Source of the DNA: UBA5336 sp964412785
GTDB taxonomy: Bacteria > Pseudomonadota > Alphaproteobacteria > Caulobacterales > Hyphomonadaceae
Direction of reading: 5' to 3'
Assembly: GCA_964412785.1 (NCBI GenBank)
Contig: CAYPQD010000002.1
Span: 59,267-123,266, forward strand
DNA: 64,000 nucleotides
In this document: piece by piece, positions 8,643 to 15,733 of the stretch
Layout of the letters: each line of letters starts with the position of its first letter
Numbering within the stretch: position 1 is the first letter of the stretch
The notes under the pieces: model-generated
Seen by the model: the letters and a program-made list of their open reading frames with translations, nothing else
Told to the model about the DNA's origin: nothing
The model's database searches: none
Position numbers and translations under genes: made by a program

Positions 8643-9761
8643 CTACACCCGCAGTGGCATCAGGACGTACTGGGCGCCGTCATCGGCGGGGTCGAGAACG
8701 AGAGCGGGCGAGGCGGCGTCGTTGAACAGGAACTGCGCATCCTCGGCCTCGATCTGGCTGGCAATGTCGAGCAGGTAGCGGGCGTTGAAGCCGATCTCCA
8801 TCGGCTCGGCGCCATACTCAGCTTCGACCTCCTCCTCGCCCTGGCCCGTCTCGGCATGGTTCACCGCGAGTGTCACCCGGCCCTCGTCAAGCGACAGCTT
8901 CACCGAGCGGGAGCGCTCTGCCGACACGGTCGCGACCCGGTCCACGGCGGCCTCGAAGGCCTTGTTGTCAACGGTAAGCCTCTTCGTGTTCGATTTCGGG
9001 ATGACGCGGGCATAGTCGGGGAAGGACCCGTCGATCAGCTTCGAGGTCAGGGTGGCGCGGCCGGCGCGGAAGACGATCTTGGTGCCTGAGACCTCCACGG
9101 TCACCGGGTCGTCCAGCGCGTCGATCAGACGGCGGGCCTCGCCAATTGCCTTGCGCGGCACGATGACACCTTCCAGCGGACCCGCACCGTCGGGCAGGGC
9201 CGTCTCGGCGAGCGCGAGGCGGTGGCCATCGGTGGCGACGGCTCGCAGGACCTGGCCGCGCGTGCCCTCGGCCGCGTGCAGGAACACGCCATTGAGGTAG
9301 TAGCGCGTCTCCTCGGTTGAGATCGCAAACCGCGTCTTGTCGATGAGACGCCGCAGGTCGCCGGCCGGCATCGTGAAGCAGATCGCGTCCGCGCCCGAAC
9401 TCATGGTCTGGAAGTCGGATGCCGGCAGGGTTGGCAGGGCGAAATTGGACCGACCGGCGCGGATGGCGAGGCGCTGGCGCTCCGGCTCGGTCGCGAGCTG
9501 GACGTCGGTGCTCGCCGGCAGCTTGCGGATGACATCGAACAGGATGCCCGCCGGGGCCGTGACTGCGCCGGGTTGTGCAACCTTCGCACTGGCGCTGTCG
9601 ACCGCCTCCATGTCGAGATCGGTCGCCGTCAGGGTCAGCGTGCCGTCGCCGGCCTCGATCAGGACGTTTGACAGGATCGGGATCGTATTGCGCCGCTCGA
9701 CCACGTTCTGCACGTGCGAGAGCGCATTCAGCAGGTCGTTGCGCTCGATCGTGACTTTCAT
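8643..9761 (-). CDS. dnaN: DNA polymerase III beta subunit (sliding clamp)
   Basis: 372 residues from ATG 9761 (MKVTIERNDLLNALSHVQNVVERRNTIP, quoted only in part). This is the usual clamp length; a longer frame upstream is not supported. Three clamp domains are present and the C-terminus ends VLMPLRV, close to the canonical MPxRL/V end. The clamp dimer encircles DNA and tethers the replicative polymerase. It lies downstream of dnaA on the same strand with a 154-base gap. recF, often next in line, is absent here: the following gene is on the other strand. Confidence 0.97.
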   Translation of the reverse strand: MKVTIERNDLLNALSHVQNVVERRNTIPILSNVLIEAGDGTLTLTATDLDMEAVDSASAKVAQPGAVTAPAGILFDVIRKLPASTDVQLATEPERQRLAIRAGRSNFALPTLPASDFQTMSSGADAICFTMPAGDLRRLIDKTRFAISTEETRYYLNGVFLHAAEGTRGQVLRAVATDGHRLALAETALPDGAGPLEGVIVPRKAIGEARRLIDALDDPVTVEVSGTKIVFRAGRATLTSKLIDGSFPDYARVIPKSNTKRLTVDNKAFEAAVDRVATVSAERSRSVKLSLDEGRVTLAVNHAETGQGEEEVEAEYGAEPMEIGFNARYLLDIASQIEAEDAQFLFNDAASPALVLDPADDGAQYVLMPLRV

Positions 9762-9850
9762 GTCCCTGGCCTTTCGGTTGGATCGCGGCCCCCGGCTGCT
9801 GGCGGTGCCTGCCAGCACCGCACGCAAGCCCCGGCCTGAGCGATGGCGAA

Positions 9851-9879
9851 TCGGCCCGCCTCGACAAGAGACGGGCCGA
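9851..9879 (-). terminator. Inverted repeat between dnaA and dnaN
   Basis: TCGGCCCG (9851-9858) pairs with CGGGCCGA (9872-9879) across a 13-base loop. On the minus strand only TT follows the stem, so it is at best a weak or attenuating terminator after dnaA, or a processing site. The rest of the dnaA-dnaN gap is GC rich, with a second short repeat near 9800-9820. Confidence 0.45.
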
Positions 9880-9915
9880 TAGACTTCTCACCTCACGGCA
9901 AAATGCAAGAGGCGA

Positions 9916-11337
9916 TTACCGCTGTTCGAGCTGCATCTCGTAGATTGTCTCGCGCAGGCGGGCGAGATCGCCCAGGGCGTCCGGTTCGCCGTCCTCGACC
10001 AGTTTCGCGAACTTCTTGTGCGCGTTCATGATCGTCGTGTGGTCGGACTTGTTGAACATCTTGGCGAGCTGCGGGAAGGATTTGCGCGCAGCCTCGCGGG
10101 CTTCATACATCGCCAGGTGGCGCACATAGACCAGCGCCTCAGCGCCGCGGCTGGCGTCGAGCTGGACCATGGTGTAGCCGAACGCTCTGCAGGCCGCCTT
10201 CTTGACGAGGGCGACGGTGGGCGCCGGCGGCGTCCAGGTCTGGCGCTGCAGGACCGCGTCGAGCTCCGCCTGTCCCGGCCGGCGGCTGCCCCTGCCACAT
10301 TCGGTGTAAAGGCTCGCGATCGCGCCTGTGAGGTCGCGGGCCGGGCCGCGCACGCGCGAGACCATCTGATCCACAAGCGCCTCGTCGGGATCGAACAGCG
10401 GCGCATTCGCCCTGAACAGCGCAATATGGGTCTGCGCGATCCGTCGGCGCATCCCGGCATCGGGCAGGCCGATCTCCACCGTGGTCGCACCGCGCAGCTC
10501 GCTCGCCAGTTCGCGGGAAATGCCGGTGAGCTCGCAGGGCAGTGCGCTCGCGGTGATCACCACATGGCCGCCCCGCGAAGTCACCGCGCGGATATTGGCA
10601 AACAGCGCCGGATCGCTCTTCGACTTGCCGACAATCCATTGCAGGTCATCGACCACGACCACGTCATTCATGCGGAACATGGACGTCAGGGCGCGGGTAT
10701 CGCGGGCCATCGAGCCGCCGACGAACTCGTTCACGAATTCCTCAGCGGATTTGTAATAGCACCGGCGCGCAGGATCGGCCGCAGCGATCGCGTGGAGCAG
10801 GGCGCGGGCGAGGTGGGTCTTGCCGACGCCGGGTTCGCCGGCGATGAAGGTGACGCCGGGCGCGGCCGTCCCGTCAAGGATGGCGCGCGTCGCCTCCACC
10901 GCGTTACTATTGCACGCTCCCACGACAAAGGTGTCATAGGTCAGCGTGCCATGCGCGTCGATGCTGGCGGTCATTCCCGGCTCCGACCAGGGATCGCCGA
11001 CCAGGCAGCGGGTGTCCTCGGGCAGGTCCCGGAAGCAGACCATGCGGATCGGGCGCTTCAGCGGGTCGTGGTCGCGCCAGAGGTCCCGGATCTGGCGCTC
11101 GGCCTCCGCGCACACGCGGTCGAGCGTCAGTTTCCTGCGGGCGGCGATGGTGATCGTTCCCCGGATGTCAGCGATGAACCGAAGGTCCCTGACATGCTTT
11201 TCCATGATGTCGGGATCAATTAGCCTCGCTAACTGATCGACGACACGTTGCCAGGTTGCCAGTGCGCCTTCTGGCGCATCGTCAATACCAGCCTTCGGCC
11301 TTGGATGGGTCAAGTGAGTCTCGGGTTGCGGCAGCAT
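9916..11337 (-). CDS. dnaA: Divergent chromosomal replication initiator DnaA
   Basis: 473 residues from ATG 11337, which has GAGGGG 10 bases upstream; an in-frame ATG at 11355 and a TTG at 11424 are weaker choices. Domain order is canonical. Domain I includes ATWQRVVDQLARL. The AAA+ core has FVVGACNSNA, Walker A GEPGVGKT (167-174), Walker B VVVVDD (226-231) and sensor II GPARDLTGA with R334. Domain IV ends in SDHTTIMNAHKK (431-442). It is unusual in several diagnostic places: box VII reads RELASELRG, with Glu280 where the arginine finger normally sits. The basic loop before helix-turn-helix is nearly uncharged (DASRGAEALVYVRH), and GGRDHTTV is replaced by NKSDHTTI. The dnaN/rpsT neighbourhood says it is the main initiator. 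A paralogue cannot be excluded without the genome. Confidence 0.9.
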   Translation of the reverse strand: MLPQPETHLTHPRPKAGIDDAPEGALATWQRVVDQLARLIDPDIMEKHVRDLRFIADIRGTITIAARRKLTLDRVCAEAERQIRDLWRDHDPLKRPIRMVCFRDLPEDTRCLVGDPWSEPGMTASIDAHGTLTYDTFVVGACNSNAVEATRAILDGTAAPGVTFIAGEPGVGKTHLARALLHAIAAADPARRCYYKSAEEFVNEFVGGSMARDTRALTSMFRMNDVVVVDDLQWIVGKSKSDPALFANIRAVTSRGGHVVITASALPCELTGISRELASELRGATTVEIGLPDAGMRRRIAQTHIALFRANAPLFDPDEALVDQMVSRVRGPARDLTGAIASLYTECGRGSRRPGQAELDAVLQRQTWTPPAPTVALVKKAACRAFGYTMVQLDASRGAEALVYVRHLAMYEAREAARKSFPQLAKMFNKSDHTTIMNAHKKFAKLVEDGEPDALGDLARLRETIYEMQLEQR

Positions 11338-11796
11338 TCTATAGACGCCCCTCATTCGTGTTTTGTAGCCATCTACACGCACAAGAATTCTGTCCCGCCC
11401 CCCGGGGGCGACTGTTATAATCAACAGTACACGGTAAAAACTCTCGACCTCTCAACCTTATCAAATGCGGCCCGGCGAGCAAGCGGTTTCCGTGGCTTGA
11501 CTTTGCTCAGGGAGCAGGTGGCGACGGGCGCACTGCCGCGATTGGGATGATGTCGATAAAATATACTCATAAAAACAATAGTTTGTTGTGATTGTTCGCT
11601 CGTGAAAAATTAACCAAGGGCTATCAGAGCCTTCGAAGACACGGTCAAGGCAAGATCGCGGGTCGCGCCGGCGAAGCTGTGGACAGTGGTCCGCGGCGAC
11701 AGCATTTTTCGCGCTGAAGCATCTTGACAGTCGCTTCGTGCATGGCGCCGCGGCGACAGGCCTGCAAATTGTTAATGCTCCCTATCCGGATGGAAT
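11338..11796. other. dnaA upstream intergenic region, candidate origin
   Basis: No credible gene lies in about 460 bases between dnaA and the rpsT terminator. The segment 11551-11622 is strikingly AT rich for this genome, with runs such as GATAAAATATAC and CATAAAAACAATAG. TGTCGATAA at 11551-11559 is one mismatch from a DnaA box (complement of TTATCCACA), and TGTGGACAG at 11678-11686 has two mismatches. The remainder is GC rich. It probably holds the dnaA promoter and may serve as an unwinding region or oriC; the box evidence is weak and the divergent DnaA may prefer another site. Confidence 0.45.
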
Positions 11797-11831
11797 ACGA
11801 AAAGGGCCCGCGCCATCTCGGCACGAGCCCT
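11797..11831 (-). terminator. Rho-independent terminator of rpsT
   Basis: A 12-bp stem (11803-11814 with 11820-11831, two G-U pairs) with a 5-base loop is followed on the minus strand by TTTTCG. It lies about 60 bases past the rpsT stop and would insulate dnaA from rpsT transcription. Confidence 0.85.
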
Positions 11832-11890
11832 GCTGTTGTCCCGTCGCGCGCCCGCAAGCTGATCGAAGGCGGGAAACCGGGTAAGTTTTT

Positions 11891-12154
11891 CTAAGCCATC
11901 GCCTTGATGCGCCGGGACAGGCGCGACACCTTGCGTGACGAGGTGTTGCGATGGAGGACGCCTTTCCGGGCCGCGCGGACGATCTCCGGCTGCGCCTCGC
12001 GCAGGGCCGTCTCCGCGGCGGTCTTGTCGCCCGATGCGATGGCTTCCTCGACCCGCCGGACGAAGGTTCGCATGCGCGACCGGCGGGCCTTGTTGATGGC
12101 CGTGCGCCGCGCGATCTTGCGGACCATCTTCTTGGCGGATTGCGTGTTTGCCAT
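11891..12154 (-). CDS. rpsT: 30S ribosomal protein S20
   Basis: 87 residues from ATG 12154 (MANTQSAKKMVRK), the standard S20 length and start; the upstream extension of the open frame is not used. The protein is very basic and helical, with the typical RRTAINKARRSRMRTFVRRVEEAI and NTSSRKVSRLSRRIKAM stretches. It binds 16S rRNA in the small subunit body. The dnaA-rpsT neighbourhood is common in alphaproteobacteria. A clear terminator follows at 11797-11831. Confidence 0.97.
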   Translation of the reverse strand: MANTQSAKKMVRKIARRTAINKARRSRMRTFVRRVEEAIASGDKTAAETALREAQPEIVRAARKGVLHRNTSSRKVSRLSRRIKAMA

Positions 12155-12257
12155 GGGTTGCTCCTGATGGCCCCGCATGGGGGCGAGGGCACGTCGTATG
12201 GCGGCATGAGGGCGCGGCGTCAAGGCGCCGTGTGCGCCCTCCTGCCGCGAGCTGCCA

Positions 12258-13034
12258 CTACTTATTGCGGAAGTGCGGGCTGCGCTTGTCGATGAACGCC
12301 TCCATGCCCTCGCTCTGGTCCTCGGTGGCGAACAGGCTGTGGAACAGGCGCCGTTCGAACAGGATGCCGTGGGACAGCGGGGTCTCATAGGCGGCGTTGA
12401 CCATTTCCTTGACCATCATCGCGGTGATGCGCGGCATTGCCGCGATCTTGCGCGCCACGGACTTTGCCTCCTCGACCAGGTCGTCGGCGGCAACGACGCG
12501 GGAAACGAGGCCGCAGCGCTCCGCCTCGGCGGCGTCCATCATCCGCCCGGTCAGGCACATCTCCATTGACTTGGATTTGCCGGCAAAGCGGGTGAGGCGC
12601 TGGGTGCCACCGGCGCCCGGTGAGACGCCGATATTGATTTCCGGCTGGCCGAATTTCGCCTTGTCGCCGGCCAGGATGAAGTCGCACATCATCGCCAGCT
12701 CGCAGCCCCCACCAAGAGCATACCCGTTGACAGCGGCGATCACCGGCGTGCGCATCCGCGCGGCGCGCTCCCAGTTGCGGGTGATGAAGTCCTGATAGAA
12801 TGTGTCCGGAAATCCCTTGTCGCGCATTTCCTTGATATCGGCGCCGGCGGCAAACGCCTTGGCAGAGCCGGTGATGACGACACAGCCGATCTCCGGGTCG
12901 GCGTCAAAGGTGTCAAGCGCCGCGGTCAGTTCGTTCATCAGCGTGTCGTTGAACGAATTCATTGCATCGGGGCGGTTGAGCGTGATCACGGCGATTGCGC
13001 CATCCACCTCCGTCAGCAGGGTCTCGTAAGTCAT
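12258..13034 (-). CDS. Enoyl-CoA hydratase/crotonase family
   Basis: 258 residues. The oxyanion-hole motif AFAAGADIKEM and the two catalytic glutamate regions, GGGCELAMMCD and FGQPEINIGVSPGAGGTQRL, match short-chain enoyl-CoA hydratase of fatty-acid beta-oxidation, which adds water across trans-2-enoyl-CoA. The length is typical of the mitochondrial/bacterial EchA type. It is about 100 bases upstream of rpsT on the same strand with no intervening terminator that I can see, so some co-transcription is possible. Confidence 0.93.
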   Translation of the reverse strand: MTYETLLTEVDGAIAVITLNRPDAMNSFNDTLMNELTAALDTFDADPEIGCVVITGSAKAFAAGADIKEMRDKGFPDTFYQDFITRNWERAARMRTPVIAAVNGYALGGGCELAMMCDFILAGDKAKFGQPEINIGVSPGAGGTQRLTRFAGKSKSMEMCLTGRMMDAAEAERCGLVSRVVAADDLVEEAKSVARKIAAMPRITAMMVKEMVNAAYETPLSHGILFERRLFHSLFATEDQSEGMEAFIDKRSPHFRNK

Positions 13035-13155
13035 CGCAAGTCCTTCTCCGGCCCGTGCGGGCGTCGTGTTGGTGTGATCCCACCCTTACGCTGGCACTCC
13101 GGTCCGCCCGCAGACGATCCCCGCAGCACGGCCTGTCACGATGTCGTCGACCTGA

Positions 13156-13512
13156 CTAGGGGCGTTCGCCCGGGAGGTGAAGGGCAGCCGCGGTCATCGC
13201 GCTGACACCTGTAGCAAGCGTCGGCTCGGGATCCGACCTGAAATGGGGCGAATGCAGTGATGGCAGCGCAAGCGCTCCCCTTTGGGCGCGCTGCCAGGTG
13301 TCGCGCTCCACCGCGCCGAGCCCGGTGGTGACCTCAAAGCCGAGCGCATCAAGATGGCCAGCCAGCAGGGCAGCGGTGTCCTTCTCCTGAAATGACAGCT
13401 CCGGGTTGGCATGCAGGTGGGTGTAGATTTCAGAGAGGCTGTGGGCGGGTTCCTCGGCACCGGCCGGACCGCCCGGCGAGAAGGCGGCCGCGGCGAGGGT
13501 CAGGACTCTCAT
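13156..13512 (-). pseudogene. M20 family amidohydrolase remnant with large internal deletion
   Basis: A 118-residue frame with a signal peptide and a GGGAG ribosome site. It begins like secreted M20 peptidases (IYTHLHANPELSFQEKDTA, then a domain ending VTTGLG) and then jumps to the extreme C-terminal family pattern, ALPSLHSPHFRSDPEPTLATGVSAMT. Everything between, including all metal ligands and the dimerisation domain (roughly 300 residues in full-length relatives), is missing. The frame is preserved across the junction, so a short secreted peptide might still be made, but it cannot be an active amidohydrolase. Confidence 0.85.
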
Positions 13513-13603
13513 CGCGTTACTCCCGTCATTCGATCGGCACGGTGACAGCTAGGGCGGCAGGCGCAAAGGAAAAACCGTTTCCAGGGGACCGTGCAGCCGG
13601 GCC

Positions 13604-14422
13604 TCAGCCGGCAAAGGCCTTCTCGATCACGAATTCCGCCGGCGCCGCGTTCGAGCCCTCGGTCAGCCCGGCGGCAATCATCAGCGCCTTGGTGTCGTTG
13701 ATCATGTCCAGCGAGCCGCAGATCATTGCCCGGTCCGTCTGCGGATCGAGGGGCGGCACGTCCAGCGCCTTGAACAGGGCGCCGCTCGCGATCAGCTCGG
13801 TGATCCGTCCCTGCATCGGATAGTCCGGCGTGCGGGTGCAGGAGGTGAAGTGGACAAGCTGCCGGTTGGCCTCCTCGCCGACCAGCGGGTCGGCCTTTGC
13901 GCAGGCCACGGTGTCCACCGAATAGGCCAGCTCGTCCTCCAGCCGGCAGGTGTGGGTAACGATCACCTGATCAAATCGGGCATAGGTGTCCGGGTCGCGG
14001 ATCAGACTGGCGAAGGGCGCAAAGCCGGTCCCGGTCGAGACCATGTAAAGCCGTCTGCCCGGGGTCAGCGCATCGAGCACCAGCGTGCCGGTCGGCTTGC
14101 GACCGAGCAACACCGTATCGCCGGGCCGGATCTTCTCAAGGCGCGAGGTCAGCGGGCCGTCAGGCACCTTGATGGAGAAGAACTCCAGCTCCTCGTCCCA
14201 GGCCGGCGAGGCCACCGAATAGGCGCGCAGCAGCGGCTTGCCGTCCGTCTGGTGCAAGCCAATCATGACAAACTCGCCGGACCGGAAGCGGAAGCTCTGC
14301 GGCCGCGTGATCCGGAACCGGAACAGCCGGTCAGTATAGTGCTGCACCGATAGCACGGTTTCCTCGGTCGGTGCGTTGGGATTGGCGGGGGCGGCGCGCG
14401 CCGTCGCAGCGGTATCGGTCAT
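13604..14422 (-). CDS. fpr: Ferredoxin--NADP+ reductase
   Basis: 272 residues from ATG 14422; a longer frame upstream is not supported. The FAD-binding barrel carries RAYSVASPAWDEELEF, and the nucleotide-binding half has MVSTGTGFAPFASLIRD and AMICGSLDMINDTKAL. The C-terminus VIEKAFAG fits the bacterial subclass-I Fpr tail. The enzyme passes electrons between NADP(H) and ferredoxin or flavodoxin and is often induced by oxidative stress. The first 30 residues are a Thr/Ala/Pro-rich extension. No ferredoxin gene is adjacent. Confidence 0.93.
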   Translation of the reverse strand: MTDTAATARAAPANPNAPTEETVLSVQHYTDRLFRFRITRPQSFRFRSGEFVMIGLHQTDGKPLLRAYSVASPAWDEELEFFSIKVPDGPLTSRLEKIRPGDTVLLGRKPTGTLVLDALTPGRRLYMVSTGTGFAPFASLIRDPDTYARFDQVIVTHTCRLEDELAYSVDTVACAKADPLVGEEANRQLVHFTSCTRTPDYPMQGRITELIASGALFKALDVPPLDPQTDRAMICGSLDMINDTKALMIAAGLTEGSNAAPAEFVIEKAFAG

Positions 14423-14567
14423 GGTCGGCCTCGTCTCGCGAAGCTGTCCACATGTCGGCCCGGCCGCGCAAGGGCAAGCCGGCAAATGGTCCCGTTAGCC
14501 CGGCTTAACGCTCCCGCTGCAGTCCGTGCCGGCTGGCGGGCCGGACTGGCGGCCTCGGGCGGTGGGC

Positions 14568-14645
14568 TCAGGCCGCAGCAAGCCCGGCAATCACGAACAG
14601 GGCCGCCGTGAAAAGGGCGATCAGGCTGTTGCGGCGCTCGGTCAT
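14568..14645 (-). CDS. Possible 25-residue hydrophobic small protein
   Basis: ATG 14645 preceded by GGAGTGAG opens a 26-codon frame, MTERRNSLIALFTAALFVIA then GLAAA, ending in TGA at 14568. A basic N-terminus followed by one hydrophobic helix is what single-span bacterial microproteins look like. It lies in the 311-base gap between the nucleotidyltransferase-fold gene and fpr on the same strand. No family recognised. Support is the ribosome site and composition only. Confidence 0.4.
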   Translation of the reverse strand: MTERRNSLIALFTAALFVIAGLAAA

Positions 14646-14733
14646 GGATCTCACTCCGGTTGGGTCCGATGATGTGAGTACTGGTTCACAATGTGGCCAA
14701 ACCGGGGTCATGGCGGAGGTGATTTCAGGGCAG

Positions 14734-15642
14734 TCAGCGGAATTCGATCCGCTCCTGGGAGAAGTAGAACAGCGACTCGGTGTTGGTATCGAGCGCGTCG
14801 GGGTCGGCCTTCAGCAGTTCGCGCATCGCGCGCTTGCGATCGGCGAGGCCATAGGCGAAGTCCGCCTCGATCAGGCCGTTGACGCCGCAGCGCTCCATCT
14901 CGTCCTTGATCTCGCCATAGAGCTCCACTGAACCTGCAAGGAACATGCTCTCATAGGCAATCTTGCTGGCGATCTTCTCGTGGATATCGCCATAGCGGAA
15001 CTGGCCGGTCATGCGGGCCTTTGACTTGCAGATGAAGTCGACCTCCTGGCGGTAGGCAGGATGGCGCAGGTAATAGGCCTTGGCCTGCAGCATCGCCCGG
15101 TCGATGCCCTCGATCACGGCCTCGTCGATGTCGTCATGGACGAGGATGATGTCGATGTCGGAGCCGTTGACCATGATCCCCTGGTCCTTGACCAGCCGCG
15201 GCTCGGCATGGCCAAGGAAATAGGCAAGGTCACCAGCGATGAAGGCGCACAGGCGCCGGTGCAGGGCAGGGTCGAGGCCGGCGAGCACGTCGATCAGGAT
15301 GTTGCGGGCGATCCTGATCTTCTGCACGCTGATGTCGCGGTGGTGGTTGGACAGGCCGACCTGGCGCTCGATCACGCCCTCGCGCTGGCCCGGCAGCGAG
15401 AGAAGGGTGAAGGACAGGAAATCGCGAAGGATGGAGGGCGACAGGCGCACCATGTCGGCGCGGGTGATGTCATAGCGCAGGTAATAGCGTGAGAAATGCG
15501 AGATCTGGATCGCCGCGTCACTCCAGCAGGCCTGCCACAGGGCGAGGTGGCTGTGGCCCGGCAGGGCGGCCACGAGTTCCTTGCCGAGCATCGGCCCGCG
15601 CCGGGCGAGGGCGGCCTCCAGATCGGTCCTGATATCTGTCAT
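14734..15642 (-). CDS. Uncharacterised protein with nucleotidyltransferase-fold motif
   Basis: 302 residues from ATG 15642. I do not recognise a named family. Residues 150-205 contain GSDIDIILVHD (G160, S161, D162, D164) and VDFICKS (D202), the GS-x-D-x-D plus third Asp pattern of the polymerase-beta nucleotidyltransferase superfamily. The flanking regions are long predicted helices (N-terminal 1-145, C-terminal 220-302). Both catalytic motifs look intact, so it may transfer a nucleotide to an unknown target. It is divergently transcribed from the phosphohexomutase gene with only 91 bases between starts, which suggests shared regulation. Confidence 0.7.
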   Translation of the reverse strand: MTDIRTDLEAALARRGPMLGKELVAALPGHSHLALWQACWSDAAIQISHFSRYYLRYDITRADMVRLSPSILRDFLSFTLLSLPGQREGVIERQVGLSNHHRDISVQKIRIARNILIDVLAGLDPALHRRLCAFIAGDLAYFLGHAEPRLVKDQGIMVNGSDIDIILVHDDIDEAVIEGIDRAMLQAKAYYLRHPAYRQEVDFICKSKARMTGQFRYGDIHEKIASKIAYESMFLAGSVELYGEIKDEMERCGVNGLIEADFAYGLADRKRAMRELLKADPDALDTNTESLFYFSQERIEFR

Positions 15643-15733
15643 GGCGCGTGCCTTGCCTATCGCCGGAGAGGTGGTTGCACAATCGGTGCCGGTCGTGTCT
15701 AACCCGCCCGTGTCACGAGGGACAGACTTCGCC

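Noticed and set aside
11338..11424. A DnaA start at TTG 11424 or ATG 11355
   Set aside because: Neither has a ribosome site; ATG 11337 has GAGGGG at workable spacing and gives the usual domain I position.
11645..11857. A 70-codon open frame on the minus strand in the dnaA-rpsT gap
   Set aside because: It runs straight through the rpsT terminator hairpin and has no family features; treated as non-coding.
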